Shown: positions 23,203-32,578, counted from the first letter of the stretch. The stretch: 64,000 nucleotides of DNA from Blastococcus mobilis (GCF_900188025.1 NZ_FZNO01000019.1:1-64000); one strand, 5' to 3'. Numbers and translations: made by a program. The notes: generated by a model from the letters alone, not told the origin.

Positions 23203-26200
23203 TCAGGTGCTGACCTGCTGGGCCGGGGTGTCCCCGCCCTCGAGGTCGCCCTCCGTGTCGAGGTAGGCCTGCTGGAGCTCGGCCAGCAGCGCAGGGTCGG
23301 GTTCGACCCACATCTGCCGGTCGACGGCCTCGAGCAGCCGCTCGGCGATCCCGTGCAGCGCCCACGGGTTGGACTTCTCGAGGAACGCGCGGTTCTCCGG
23401 GTCCAGCACGTAGATCTGCGCGAGCTTCTCGTACATCCAGTCCGCGACGACGCCGGTCGTGGCGTCGTAACCGAACAGGTAGTCGACGGTCGCGGCGAGC
23501 TCGAAGGCGCCCTTGTAGCCGTGCCGGCGCATCGCCTCCAGCCACTTCGGGTTGACGACGCGGGCCCGGAAGACGCGGGAGGTCTCCTCCAGCAGCGAGC
23601 GGGTGCGCACCTGCTCGGGCCGGGTGGAGTCCCCGATGTAGGCCGCGGGCGCCGTCCCGGTCAGCGCGCGGACCGTCGCGACCATCCCGCCGTGGTACTG
23701 GAAGTAGTCGTCGGAGTCGGCGATGTCGTGCTCGCGGGTGTCGACGTTCTTGGCTGCGACCGCGATCCGCCGGTAGGCGGCCTCCATGTCCGGCCGGGCC
23801 TGCACCCCGTCGAGGTCACGGCCGTAGGCGTAGCCGCCCCAGACGGCGTAGACCTCGGCGAGGTCGGCGTCCCCGCGCCAGTCCCGGGAGTCGATCAGCG
23901 AGAGCAGGCCGGCGCCATAGGCGCCCGGCTTGGAGCCGAACACCCGGGTGGTCGCCCGCCGCCGGTCGCCGTGGGTGGCCAGGTCGGCGTCGACGTGGGC
24001 CTTGACGTAGTTGACCTCGTCGGGCTCGTCGAGCCCGGCCACCAGCGTCACGGCGTCGTCCAGCATCGTGACCACGTGGGGGAAGGCGTCGCGGAAGAAG
24101 CCGCTGATCCGCACGGTGACGTCGATCCGCGGCCGGCCGAGCTCGTCGAGCGGGATCGGCTCCAGGCCGGTGACCCGCCGCGAGGCGTCGTCCCACACCG
24201 GGCGGATGCCGAGCAGCGCGAGCACCTCGGCGATGTCGTCGCCGGAGGTGCGCATCGCCGAGGTTCCCCAGACCGACAGCCCGACCGAGCGGGGGTACTC
24301 GCCGGTGTCGGCGCGGTAGCGGTCGACCAGCGACTCGGCCATCGCCTGCCCGGTCTCCCAGGCCAGCCGCGAGGGCACAGCGCGGGGGTCGACCGAGTAG
24401 AAGTTCCGGCCGGTCGGCAGCACGTTGACCAGCCCGCGCAGCGGCGATCCGGACGGTCCGGCCGGCACGTAGCCGCCCTCGAGCGCGTGCAGCGTGGCGT
24501 CGAGCTCGTCGGTGGTCCGGTCCAGCCGGGGCACGATCTCGTCCACGGCGAATCGGAGGACGGCGGCCACCGTCTCGTCGTCCCGGCCGAGCACCTGGGC
24601 CACCACCTCGGGGACGGCGTCGGCGGTCCAGCCGCGCTCCTCCATGACGGCGACGAGCGCCTCCGCCTGCGCCTCGACCGCGTCGGTCGCCCGCAGGCCG
24701 GCGGTGCCGTCCTCGGTGAGCCCGAGCGCCTCGCGCAGGCCGGGCAGTGCGACCGAGCCGCCCCATATCTGGCGAGCCCGCAGCATGGCGAGCACCAGGT
24801 CGACCCGGTTCTGCCCGTCGGGCGGGGTGCCCAGCACGTGCAGTCCGTCGCGGATCTGGGAGTCCTTGATCTCACAGAGCCAGCCGTCGACGTGCAGGAT
24901 CATCTCGTCGAAGTGGTCGTCCTCCGGCCGGTCCTTCAGGCCCAGGTCGTGGTCGAGCTTGGCGGCCTGCAGCAGCGTCCAGATCTGCGCACGGACGGCG
25001 GGCAGCTTCGCCGGGTCCATCGCGGCGACGTTGGCGTGCTCGTCGAGCAGCTGCTCCAGCCTGGCGATGTCGCCGTAGGAGTCGGCGCGGGCCATCGGCG
25101 GCACCATGTGGTCGACCAGGGTGGCGTGCGCCCGACGCTTGGCCTGGCTGCCCTCCCCCGGGTCGTTGACCAGGAACGGGTAGACCAGCGGCAGGTCGCC
25201 GATCGCCGCGTCCGGACCGCACGATGCCGACATCCCGACGGTCTTGCCGGGCAGCCACTCCAGGTTGCCGTGCTTGCCCACGTGCACCAGGGCATGCGCG
25301 CCGAAGACCGACCGCAGCCACCAGTAGGCGGCCAGGTAGTGGTGCGACGGCGGCAGATCGGGGTCGTGGTAGATCGCGATCGGGTTCTCCCCGAAGCCGC
25401 GCGGCGGCTGGACCATCACGACGACGTTGCCCGCCCGCAGCGCCGCGAAGACGATGGCGCCGTCGGTCTCGTCGACGAACAGCGCGCCCGGCGCCGGGCC
25501 CCAGTGCTCCTCCATCGCCTCGCGCAGGTCGGCGGGCAGGGTCTCGGAGAACGCGCGGTACTCGGCGGCGGGGATACGGACCGGGTTGCCTTCGAGCTGC
25601 TCGCTGGTCAGCCAGTCGGCGTCCTGGCCCCCCGCGGCGATCAGGGCGTGCACGAGCCGGTCGCCGTCGAGGTCGGCCACCCCGGGCAGCGCGTCGGGCC
25701 CGTCGAACGGGCCGATGTCGTAGCCCTGACCGGACATGGCCGCCAGCAGCCGCACGACCGACGCCGGGGTGTCGAGGCCGACGGCGTTGCCGATCCGGGC
25801 GTGCTTGGTCGGGTAGGCGCTCAGCATGACCACGATCCGGCGCTCGGCCGGGGGCGTGTGCCGCAGCCGCGCGTGGGCGACCGCGGTGCCGGCCACGCGG
25901 GCCGCACGCTCGGGATCGGCGACGTAGTGCGTCAACCCGTCGGCGTCGGTCTCCTTGAACGAGAACGGCACGCTGATCAGCCGGCCGTCGAACTCCGGGA
26001 TCGCGACCTGGTTGCCGACGTCGAGCGGGGAGAGTCCGTCGTCGTCGGCGGCCCACTCGGCCCGGGACCGGGTGAGGCACAGACCCTGGATCACCGGGAC
26101 GTCCAGGGCGGCGAGCTCACCGACGTCCCAGGCCCCGTCGTCCCCGCCTGCCTGGGCGGTGGCCGGCCGGGAACCGCCGGCCGCAAGCACGGTGACGACC

Positions 26201-26817
26201 ATGGCGTCGGCGGTGCGCAGCGTGTCCAGCAGACCCGGGTCGACCGTCCGGAGGCTGGCGGTGAACACGGGGAGGGCCTGGCCACCGGCCTCCTCGATCG
26301 CGCGGCAGAGCGCCTCGACGAAGTCGGTGTTCCCGGCGAGGTGGTGGGCGCGGTAGTAGAGGACGGCGACGGTCGGACCGCTCCCCCGGCTGTCGCGCTG
26401 TAGCACCCCCCAGTCAGGGGCCACCGACGGCGGCTCGAACCCCTCGCCGGTGAGCAGGACGGTGTCGGACAGGAACCGGTGCAGCTGGCCGAGGTTGTCC
26501 GGGCCGCCCTGCGCGAGGTAGCCGTGGGCCTCCGTGGCGACACCCATGGGGACGGTGGAGAGCTCCATGAGCTCGGCGTCGGGCACCTGCTCGCCCCCGA
26601 GGACCACGACGGGCGCCGGGCCGGCGATCAGCGGCGCCAGCTTTTCCTCGTACTGGCGACGGACGCCCAGGATGCGGACGACCACGAGTGCGCTGCCCTC
26701 CACGAGGGCGGTGATGCCGGCGTCGTCGAGCCGTGCCGGGTTGCCCAGCCGCCAGTCCGCGCCGCTGGCGCGGGCCGAGAGGAGGTCGGTGTCGCTGGTG
26801 GAGAGCAGGGTGAACAC
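23203..26817 (-). CDS. cobN: Cobaltochelatase large subunit CobN, 1204 aa
   Basis: A full-length CobN/BchH-type chelatase subunit. Recognisable segments are 'VVVRILGVRRQYEEKLAPLI' near the N-terminus, 'VAVLYYRAHHLAGNTDFVEA', 'VVMLSAYPTKHARIGNAVGL', 'HVGKHGNLEWLPGKTVGMSA' and 'SDDYFQYHGGMVATVRALTG'. Such subunits bind hydrogenobyrinic acid a,c-diamide and insert Co2+ with ATP hydrolysis by partner subunits. The partner here is probably the fused ChlI/ChlD gene at 38297-40348. Start GTG 26817 follows AGGGAGG. A cobalamin riboswitch precedes it, so excess B12 should switch it off. Confidence 0.93.
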   Translation of the reverse strand: MFTLLSTSDTDLLSARASGADWRLGNPARLDDAGITALVEGSALVVVRILGVRRQYEEKLAPLIAGPAPVVVLGGEQVPDAELMELSTVPMGVATEAHGYLAQGGPDNLGQLHRFLSDTVLLTGEGFEPPSVAPDWGVLQRDSRGSGPTVAVLYYRAHHLAGNTDFVEALCRAIEEAGGQALPVFTASLRTVDPGLLDTLRTADAMVVTVLAAGGSRPATAQAGGDDGAWDVGELAALDVPVIQGLCLTRSRAEWAADDDGLSPLDVGNQVAIPEFDGRLISVPFSFKETDADGLTHYVADPERAARVAGTAVAHARLRHTPPAERRIVVMLSAYPTKHARIGNAVGLDTPASVVRLLAAMSGQGYDIGPFDGPDALPGVADLDGDRLVHALIAAGGQDADWLTSEQLEGNPVRIPAAEYRAFSETLPADLREAMEEHWGPAPGALFVDETDGAIVFAALRAGNVVVMVQPPRGFGENPIAIYHDPDLPPSHHYLAAYWWLRSVFGAHALVHVGKHGNLEWLPGKTVGMSASCGPDAAIGDLPLVYPFLVNDPGEGSQAKRRAHATLVDHMVPPMARADSYGDIARLEQLLDEHANVAAMDPAKLPAVRAQIWTLLQAAKLDHDLGLKDRPEDDHFDEMILHVDGWLCEIKDSQIRDGLHVLGTPPDGQNRVDLVLAMLRARQIWGGSVALPGLREALGLTEDGTAGLRATDAVEAQAEALVAVMEERGWTADAVPEVVAQVLGRDDETVAAVLRFAVDEIVPRLDRTTDELDATLHALEGGYVPAGPSGSPLRGLVNVLPTGRNFYSVDPRAVPSRLAWETGQAMAESLVDRYRADTGEYPRSVGLSVWGTSAMRTSGDDIAEVLALLGIRPVWDDASRRVTGLEPIPLDELGRPRIDVTVRISGFFRDAFPHVVTMLDDAVTLVAGLDEPDEVNYVKAHVDADLATHGDRRRATTRVFGSKPGAYGAGLLSLIDSRDWRGDADLAEVYAVWGGYAYGRDLDGVQARPDMEAAYRRIAVAAKNVDTREHDIADSDDYFQYHGGMVATVRALTGTAPAAYIGDSTRPEQVRTRSLLEETSRVFRARVVNPKWLEAMRRHGYKGAFELAATVDYLFGYDATTGVVADWMYEKLAQIYVLDPENRAFLEKSNPWALHGIAERLLEAVDRQMWVEPDPALLAELQQAYLDTEGDLEGGDTPAQQVST

Positions 26818-26849
26818 GTGTCACGCCTCCCTGGGGGTCCGCGCCCCGC

Positions 26850-26990
26850 GTCGTGGGTCAGGCACGACCGCCGGAGTGTCTGGCTCACCCGAAGGCTCAC
26901 AGTGGCGGGACCGCGCCGGATTCGCACCGGCTTCCTCGCTGCGCTGTCGTGGTGGGCCGACCGTACCGGGCGCCGCCGAGCCGCCCGTCA
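26850..26990 (-). promoter_or_regulatory. Cobalamin riboswitch upstream of cobN
   Basis: On the minus strand the conserved core reads GGAAGCCGGTGCGAATCCGG (from 26935), then GGTCCCGCCACTGTGAG, then a B12-box-like GAGCCAGACACTCC near 26873-26886. A downstream hairpin (GTCGTG / CACGAC, 26852-26870) and a GC-rich stem lie before the AGGGAGG ribosome binding site of cobN. Order and spacing are those of class I AdoCbl riboswitches. The outer boundaries are approximate. Confidence 0.88.
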
Positions 26991-27015
26991 ACCCGGCAGC
27001 CGTCTTCCGCCCGCG

Positions 27016-27555
27016 TCAGACGACCTCCACCAGGTCGAGCACGAAGACCAACGTGGCGTCGCCGGGGATCGGGCCCTGGCCGGCCGGGCCGTAGCCGAGG
27101 TCGCTGGGGATGGTGACCATCCGCCGGCCACCGACCTGCATGCCGGCGATCGCCTGCTCGAAGCCCGGGATGACCTGTCCGGCACCCACGGTCACCGGGA
27201 GGGTCTCGTCCTCTCCCCGGCTCCAGGAGGAGTCGAACTCCTCTCCCGTCCCGTAGAAGGCGCCCACGTACTTCACGGCAACGGTCGTGCCCGCGACTGC
27301 CTCGGGGCCGTTCCCCACCACGACGTCGCTGATCTGCAGGTCGCAGGGAGGCGCGACGTCCGTCGCCGGCACCTCCGGCTTCTCCGAGAGGTCGGCGGAG
27401 ACCCCGTCCAGCGCGTCGGCCGCGGCCGGCCGGCTCTCGCACGCCTGGGACGACGAGTCCTCCCCACCCCCACCGGTGCTGTCGTCCGCACAGGCGGTGA
27501 CCAGCAGCACGGCCGCGGTCACGGCGAGCAGGCGCGGGGTGGTGCGGCGCATCAT
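27016..27555 (-). CDS. FKBP-type peptidyl-prolyl isomerase lipoprotein, 179 aa
   Basis: The signal peptide ends in a lipobox (LLVTAC, Cys near residue 22), followed by a Gly/Ser-rich spacer, so the protein is anchored outside the membrane. An FKBP domain spans about residues 72-179: 'VAVKYVGAFYGTGEEFDSSW', 'TVGAGQVIPGFEQAIAGMQV', 'RRMVTIPSDLGYG' and 'IPGDATLVFVLDLVEV'. The aromatic pocket residues look intact. It would speed proline isomerisation of exported proteins. Its stop is close to the upstream edge of the cobN riboswitch. Confidence 0.9.
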   Translation of the reverse strand: MMRRTTPRLLAVTAAVLLVTACADDSTGGGGEDSSSQACESRPAAADALDGVSADLSEKPEVPATDVAPPCDLQISDVVVGNGPEAVAGTTVAVKYVGAFYGTGEEFDSSWSRGEDETLPVTVGAGQVIPGFEQAIAGMQVGGRRMVTIPSDLGYGPAGQGPIPGDATLVFVLDLVEVV

Positions 27556-27697
27556 GGATCTCCTGGTCGGGACGGGACGGCGATGACGACGGGTGCGGTC
27601 GACCCACTAGACCACGCCGTCCTCGGACGGCCGCGACGGCGGACCCGTGTTCGCTGCGGTCGCCGATCGGCGGTGGCGCAGTAGCCTCGCGGGCGCG

Positions 27698-28846
27698 ATG
27701 ACCGTGCCCCCGATCCGCGAGCGTCCTGACGCCTGTCCCGGCGCGCTGCAGACGCACGCCGCTGCCGATGGCGCCCTGGCACGGGTCCGGCTCCCCGGCG
27801 GGGCCCTGACCGCTGAGCAGCTGCGTGCGCTGAGCACGGCCGCGGGTGAGCTGGGCGACGGCGCTCTGGAGCTCACCAGCCGCGGGAACGTACAGCTCCG
27901 GGGGTTGCGGTCCGGCGGGGAGCGCGAGCTGGGCGACCGGCTGGCGGAGGCCGGGCTACTGCCCAGCGCCACGCACGAGACGGCCCGCAACGTGCTGGCC
28001 AGCGTCCTCAGCGGCCGGACCGGCGGTGTCCTCGATGTGCGCTCCTGGGTCACCGAGTTCGACGCCCGGATGTGCGCCGATCCCGCGCTCGCCGACCTGC
28101 CCGGCCGGTTCCTGACCGCGTTCGACGACGGCCGCGGGGACGTCGCCGGCCTCGGCGCCGACGTCGGTCTGCTGGCCCTCGACCGCGCGACGGTGGCCCT
28201 CCTCCTCGCTGCAACGGACACGGGCCTGCGGTGCCGGCCGGACGAGGCGGTCGGGCTCGCCCTGGCCGCCACCCGTGGCTTCCTCGACGAGCGGGCGGCA
28301 CAAGGTGGGACGCCCTGGCGGGTGACCGAGCTGGCAGAGGGGCCCGCCCGGATCGCCGCCGCACTCGGCGGACCTCGCACCGACCCGCTCCCGGTCCCCT
28401 CCCCGCCGCTGACCGGCCCGGCCGGCGCGGTCCTCCAGGACGACGGCCGGACCGCCCTGGTCGCCGTCGTCCCGCTGGGTCGGCTGACCGCCGACCAGGC
28501 GGGGCTGCTCGCGAGCACCGCGGTGGGCGGGCTGCAGCTGACGCCGTGGCGCAGCGTCGTGGTGCCGGACCTGGAGGGCGCCGGCGCGGCCGGTGCCCTC
28601 GCGGCGGCCGGGCTGGTGCTCGATCCCCGCAGCCCGTGGCTGTCGGTCAGCGCGTGCGCCGGGCGGCCGGGCTGCGCGAAATCGCTGGCCGACGTCCGCG
28701 GTGACGTCGTCCGGGCGGTGGCCACCGGAACCCTCCCGATGGGCGGCGCCCGCCAGCACTGGGTCGGCTGCGAGCGGCGCTGCGGCCGGCCCTCCGGGAA
28801 CGTCGTGGACGTCGTGGCAACCAGCACCGGCTACCGGATCGGCTGA
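27698..28846 (+). CDS. cobG: Precorrin-3B synthase CobG, 382 aa
   Basis: A nitrite/sulfite-reductase-fold protein with two ferredoxin-like half domains. The [4Fe-4S]/siroheme-type ligand set is visible as 'CAGRPGCAKS' and 'HWVGCERRCGRP'. Early landmarks are 'RERPDACPGAL', 'LELTSRGNVQLRGL' and 'LPSATHETARNVLAS'. CobG uses O2 to convert precorrin-3A to precorrin-3B and defines the aerobic cobalamin route. The ATG at 27698 begins the conserved part. It is divergent from the FKBP gene and monocistronic by position, since the SOS-boxed HNH gene follows. Confidence 0.88.
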   Translation: MTVPPIRERPDACPGALQTHAAADGALARVRLPGGALTAEQLRALSTAAGELGDGALELTSRGNVQLRGLRSGGERELGDRLAEAGLLPSATHETARNVLASVLSGRTGGVLDVRSWVTEFDARMCADPALADLPGRFLTAFDDGRGDVAGLGADVGLLALDRATVALLLAATDTGLRCRPDEAVGLALAATRGFLDERAAQGGTPWRVTELAEGPARIAAALGGPRTDPLPVPSPPLTGPAGAVLQDDGRTALVAVVPLGRLTADQAGLLASTAVGGLQLTPWRSVVVPDLEGAGAAGALAAAGLVLDPRSPWLSVSACAGRPGCAKSLADVRGDVVRAVATGTLPMGGARQHWVGCERRCGRPSGNVVDVVATSTGYRIG

Positions 28847-28952
28847 CCCGCCGAGGCCGCGCACACACACCTGTCAAGACGTTCACGGAATCCGTGGACA
28901 GGCATCTGAGCTGCGGATTCGCCTCGCGGGCGGGGCGCGATCGCGGTAGTCT

Positions 28953-28968
28953 TCGAACACCTGTTCGG
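28953..28968 (+). promoter_or_regulatory. LexA (SOS) box before the HNH gene
   Basis: TCGAACACCTGTTCGG matches 11 of 12 defined positions of the actinobacterial LexA consensus TCGAAC-N4-GTTCGA. A TAGTCT at 28947-28952 could be the -10, placing the box over the transcription start, 16 bp before the GTG at 28985. LexA control of 13E12-family genes has been described in Mycobacterium tuberculosis. Confidence 0.8.
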
Positions 28969-28984
28969 GTGCGGAGGGGGTGTC

Positions 28985-30196
28985 GTGGGGGAACTGCAGT
29001 CGGCCCTCGACGCCCTCGCGGCCGACGACCTCCACGCCATGGCCGCGCCCCAGTTGCTCGACCGGACGGCGGAGCTCGTGCGTGCCCGCAACCGGATCGA
29101 CGCCGAGCTCGCCCGCACCGTCCGGGTCGCCGACCTCACCCAGGCGCCGGAGCACGACGGGCTGAAGACGATGCGGTCGTGGCTGCGTGGTCACGCTCGG
29201 CTCTCGCCGGGCGCCGCCGCTGCCGTCGTGCGCAGTGGCCGCGTCATCGAGCACCTGCCGGCGGTGGCGGCCGGATGGGCCGGGGGCGCGATCACCGCCG
29301 AGCAGGTCTCCGTCGTCGCCCCGGTCACCCGGCCCGAGAACGTGGATGCCGCCGTCGACCAGGGCGTGGAGCTCGACGAGGTGGACGGCGTCCTGGCCGA
29401 GACGGCCATGACCCGCCAGCACGTGCACCTGGGCCGGGTGGTGCACCACTACCTGGCCCGGCTCGATCCCGACGGCACCGAGCCGGAGCCGACGGAGGGC
29501 CGCTCGCTGACCCTGTCGCGTCTGTTCGACGGCCGGGTGGCGATCCGCGGTGAGCTGGATGCCGTGGGCGGGGAGAAGCTGCAGGCGGCGCTGGAGTCGG
29601 TCGTGCAGGCCGACCGGCCGGCCGGTGACATGCGCACCCGTGCCCAGCAGCTCGGTGACGGGCTGGTGCAGCTCGCGGACAACGCCCTCGCCTCGGGCGA
29701 CCTGCCGGTGCTGCGCACGGTCAAGCCGCAGCTGATCGTGACCATTCCGCTCGAGGACCTCGCCGACCCGACCACCGGCCCCGGCGCGGCCACCACCGGC
29801 TTCGGTGCCACCCTCTCCGCCGCCCGCGCGCGGTGGGCGGCCTGCGACGGCACGATCACCCGCCTGGTGCTCGACCCCGACGGCCAGCCCCTCGATGTCG
29901 GGCGGACCAAGCGGGTGGTGCCCCCGCACCTGCGGCGGGTGGTCGAGCAGCGCGACCGGCACTGCGTGTTCGCCGGCTGCGGAGCGCCCACCCACTGGTG
30001 CGACGTCCACCATCTGCTGCACTGGATCGACGGCGGCGAGACCTCGCTGGAGAACTCCGCGCTGCTGTGCGAGCGGCACCACACCAAGGTCCACCACGGG
30101 TTCCGGGTCGAGCGACCACCCGACGGCCGATGGCGCACCTACCGACCCGACGGCACCGAGATCCTGCTCGCCGAACCCCTGCTGGCGGCGCGCTGA
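28985..30196 (+). CDS. 13E12-repeat (DUF222) HNH endonuclease-domain protein, 403 aa
   Basis: The N-terminal two thirds are the DUF222 region typical of actinobacterial 13E12 proteins ('ELVRARNRIDAELARTVRVA', 'WLRGHARLSPGAAAAVVRSG', 'GGAITAEQVSVVAPV'). The C-terminus has a McrA-like HNH domain: 'VEQRDRHCVFAGCGAP', 'HWCDVHHLLHWIDGGETSLE', 'ALLCERHHTKVHH'. All Cys and His residues expected for the zinc-stabilised HNH fold are present, so it looks intact. The family is multi-copy and mobile-like; its biological role is unproven. Start GTG 28985. The SOS box upstream suggests expression after DNA damage. Confidence 0.88.
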   Translation: MGELQSALDALAADDLHAMAAPQLLDRTAELVRARNRIDAELARTVRVADLTQAPEHDGLKTMRSWLRGHARLSPGAAAAVVRSGRVIEHLPAVAAGWAGGAITAEQVSVVAPVTRPENVDAAVDQGVELDEVDGVLAETAMTRQHVHLGRVVHHYLARLDPDGTEPEPTEGRSLTLSRLFDGRVAIRGELDAVGGEKLQAALESVVQADRPAGDMRTRAQQLGDGLVQLADNALASGDLPVLRTVKPQLIVTIPLEDLADPTTGPGAATTGFGATLSAARARWAACDGTITRLVLDPDGQPLDVGRTKRVVPPHLRRVVEQRDRHCVFAGCGAPTHWCDVHHLLHWIDGGETSLENSALLCERHHTKVHHGFRVERPPDGRWRTYRPDGTEILLAEPLLAAR

Positions 30197-30311
30197 TCCG
30201 TGCCGCCTGTCCTCCGCGGGACGACAGGGTCACGGTGCGACGTAGCCTCGCCCCGGCAGCGAGCGCTCGACAGGCGCCACTTTCCCGAGCCGACGGAGAT
30301 CCGCGCATCCC

Positions 30312-30932
30312 ATGTACGAGTACGAGAAGGACGGCGCCGAGATCTACCGGCAGTCGTTCGCGACGATCCGCGCCGAGGCCGATCTCGCCGGGCTGCCCGC
30401 CGACGTCGCGCAGGTGGCCGTACGCATGATCCACGCCTGCGGTCAGGTCGACCTCGTCGACGACGTGGCCTTCTCCCCCGCCGTCGTGGAACGCGCCCGC
30501 GAGGCGCTGAACGGCGGCGCGCCGGTGCTCTGTGACGCGCAGATGGTGGCGTCGGGCATCACCCGCCGCCGGCTGCCCAAGGACAACGACGTCGTCTGCA
30601 CGCTGGACGACCCGCGGACGCCCGGGCTGGCCGCCGAGTTGGGCACCACCCGCACCGCCGCGGCGCTGGAGCTCTGGCGCGACCGGCTCGAGGGCGCCGT
30701 CGTCGCCATCGGCAACGCCCCCACCGCGCTGTTCCACCTGCTGGAGATGGTCGCCGCCGGCGCACCCCGCCCGGCCGCCGTCCTCGGCATCCCGGTCGGC
30801 TTCATCGGGGCCGCCGAGTCCAAGGACGCGCTGGCCGCCTCCGACCTCGAGTTCCTCGTCGTCCGCGGCCGCCGGGGCGGCAGCGCCATCACTGCCGCGG
30901 CGGTCAACGCGATCGCGAGCACCGAGGAATGA
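30312..30932 (+). CDS. cobH: Precorrin-8X methylmutase CobH, 206 aa
   Basis: Length and sequence match CobH/CbiC. The catalytic His lies in '[14 protein letters not shown]'. Other family blocks are '[16 protein letters not shown]', '[20 protein letters not shown]', 'TALFHLLEM', and '[15 protein letters not shown]'-like '[18 protein letters not shown]'. It moves the methyl group from C-11 to C-12, giving hydrogenobyrinate. Start ATG 30312. An ATG at 30929 overlaps its stop (ATGA) and opens the frame of CobIJ, giving possible translational coupling through a repeat-rich leader. Confidence 0.92.
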   Translation: MYEYEKDGAEIYRQSFATIRAEADLAGLPADVAQVAVRMIHACGQVDLVDDVAFSPAVVERAREALNGGAPVLCDAQMVASGITRRRLPKDNDVVCTLDDPRTPGLAAELGTTRTAAALELWRDRLEGAVVAIGNAPTALFHLLEMVAAGAPRPAAVLGIPVGFIGAAESKDALAASDLEFLVVRGRRGGSAITAAAVNAIASTEE

Positions 30933-30946
30933 GCGAAGAGGGGCGT

Positions 30947-31054
30947 GAGCATCGCAGCGAGGCGGCCGGCGACAGGGAGGGAGCATCGCAGCGAGGAACG
31001 AGCGAGGAGCGGACCGACCGCGGAGGCGGCCTGGGCACGGGAGCGAGGAGCGGA
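30947..31054 (+). repeat. Cluster of short direct repeats between cobH and cobIJ
   Basis: GAGCATCGCAGCGAG occurs twice (30947-30961 and 30981-30995) and GAGCGAGGAGCGGA occurs twice (31000-31013 and 31041-31054). The composition is purine-biased, GAGCG-rich and unlike the flanking genes. The cobIJ frame stays open through it, which gives an implausible low-complexity N-terminus if translated. It resembles short interspersed GAGCG-type elements. Confidence 0.6.
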
Positions 31055-31081
31055 TCGCTTCGCGGGAGCGGGGTGCGGAGC

Positions 31082-32578
31082 GTGAGCGGCCGTCTGTTCG
31101 GCGTCGGGCTGGGCCCCGGCGACCCCGAGCTCGTCACCGTGAAGGCCGCGCGACTGATCGGCGCCGCCGACGTCGTCGCGTTCCACGCCGCGCAGCACGG
31201 CAGGTCCGTCGCGCGGGCCGTGGCCGCGCCCTACCTGCGCGAGGGCCAGATCGAGGAGCTGCTGGTCTACCCGGTCACCACCGGGACCACCGACCATCCC
31301 GGCGGCTACCAGGGCGCGATCGACGAGTTCTACGAGGCCGCGGCCGCCCGGCTGGCTGCCCATCTCGACGCGGGGCGCGACGTCGTCGTCCTGGCCGAGG
31401 GCGACCCGTTCTTCTACGGCTCGTACATGCACATGCACAAGCGCCTCGCGCACCGGTACCCGACCGAGGTCGTCCCCGGGGTGACCAGCGTCAGCGGCGC
31501 CGCAGCGGCGGTCGGCCGGCCGCTGGTCGAGCGGGACGAGGTGCTCACCGTCCTCCCCGGCACCCTCGGCGCCGACGCGCTGGCCGAGCGGCTGGCCGCC
31601 ACCGACTCCGCCGCGGTCATGAAGCTCGGGCGGACGTTCCCCGAGGTCCGCCAGGCCTTCGACCGCGCGGGGCTTCTCGACCGCGCCCTCTACGTCGAGC
31701 GGGCCACCACCGACCGGCAGCGCACGATGCCGCTGGCCGACGTGGACCCCGAGAGCGTCCCCTACTTCTCCCTCGCCCTGCTGCCCAGCCCGCTGACCGC
31801 AGGCATGCCGCTCCCCTCCCGTCCGGCAGCCGGGGACGGGCACGGCGGGGAGGTCGTCGTCGTCGGGCTCGGCCCGGGCTCGCGCAGCTGGACGACGCCG
31901 GAGGCGGCCGACGCCCTGGCCGCCGCCGACGTCCTCATCGGCTACGGCCCCTACCTCGACCGCGTCCCGGCCAACCCCCGCCAGGAGCGATACCCCAGCG
32001 ACAACCGCGTCGAGGCGGAGCGCGCTGCCCATGCGCTGGAGCTGGCGCGGTCCGGACGACGGGTCGCGGTGGTCTCCAGCGGCGACCCGGGCGTCTTCGC
32101 GATGGCCGCCGCGGTGCTCGAGGTCGCCGGCCGGCCCAGGTTCGCCGACGTCCCCGTGCGGATCGTGCCCGGTCTGACGGCCGCCCAGGCCGTCGCCGCC
32201 AAGGTCGGTGCCCCGCTCGGCCACGACTTCTGCGTGCTGTCGCTGTCCGACGTCCGCAAGCCGTGGGACGTCGTCCTCGACCGTCTGCGGCACGCCGCCG
32301 CCGCGGACCTGGTGATCGCCCTCTACAACCCGCGTTCCAACCACCGGCCGCACCAGCTGGGCGAGGCGCAGAGGGTGCTGCTGGAGACCCGCTCCCCCGA
32401 CACCGTCGTCGTGGTCGGCCGGGACGTCGGCGGCCCGGAGGAGCACGTGACGGTGACCAGGCTGGGCGACATGGACCCGGACACCGTCGACATGCGCTGC
32501 CTGGTGCTCATCGGTTCGTCACAGACCCGGGTCGGCCCGTCCGGTGCCGTGTACACGCCGCGCACCTACCCCGGCTGA
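31082..32578 (+). CDS. cobIJ: Fused precorrin-2 C20-methyltransferase / precorrin-3B C17-methyltransferase (CobI-CobJ), 498 aa
   Basis: Two tetrapyrrole methylases in one chain. The CobI half begins 'LFGVGLGPGDPELVTVKAAR' and has 'VLAEGDPFFYGSYMHMHKRL'. The CobJ half begins near residue 255 with 'VVVVGLGPGSRSWTTPEAA' and has 'RRVAVVSSGDPGVFAMAAAV' and 'LYNPRSNHRPHQLGEAQRVL'. They add the C20 and C17 methyl groups using SAM. Start GTG 31082 (GGAG upstream) begins the conserved part; the in-frame ATG at 30929 would add 51 low-complexity residues. Its 3' end overlaps the convergent cobK by 13 bp. Confidence 0.92.
   Translation: MSGRLFGVGLGPGDPELVTVKAARLIGAADVVAFHAAQHGRSVARAVAAPYLREGQIEELLVYPVTTGTTDHPGGYQGAIDEFYEAAAARLAAHLDAGRDVVVLAEGDPFFYGSYMHMHKRLAHRYPTEVVPGVTSVSGAAAAVGRPLVERDEVLTVLPGTLGADALAERLAATDSAAVMKLGRTFPEVRQAFDRAGLLDRALYVERATTDRQRTMPLADVDPESVPYFSLALLPSPLTAGMPLPSRPAAGDGHGGEVVVVGLGPGSRSWTTPEAADALAAADVLIGYGPYLDRVPANPRQERYPSDNRVEAERAAHALELARSGRRVAVVSSGDPGVFAMAAAVLEVAGRPRFADVPVRIVPGLTAAQAVAAKVGAPLGHDFCVLSLSDVRKPWDVVLDRLRHAAAADLVIALYNPRSNHRPHQLGEAQRVLLETRSPDTVVVVGRDVGGPEEHVTVTRLGDMDPDTVDMRCLVLIGSSQTRVGPSGAVYTPRTYPG

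Noticed and set aside
23353-26403. 1016-codon open frame antisense to cobN
   Set aside because: Antisense shadow of a full-length conserved chelatase; composition is typical of complementary-strand artefacts.
30929-31081. Conserved N-terminal domain of CobIJ
   Set aside because: The encoded residues are low-complexity and repeat-derived; homology to CobI starts at the GTG at 31082.
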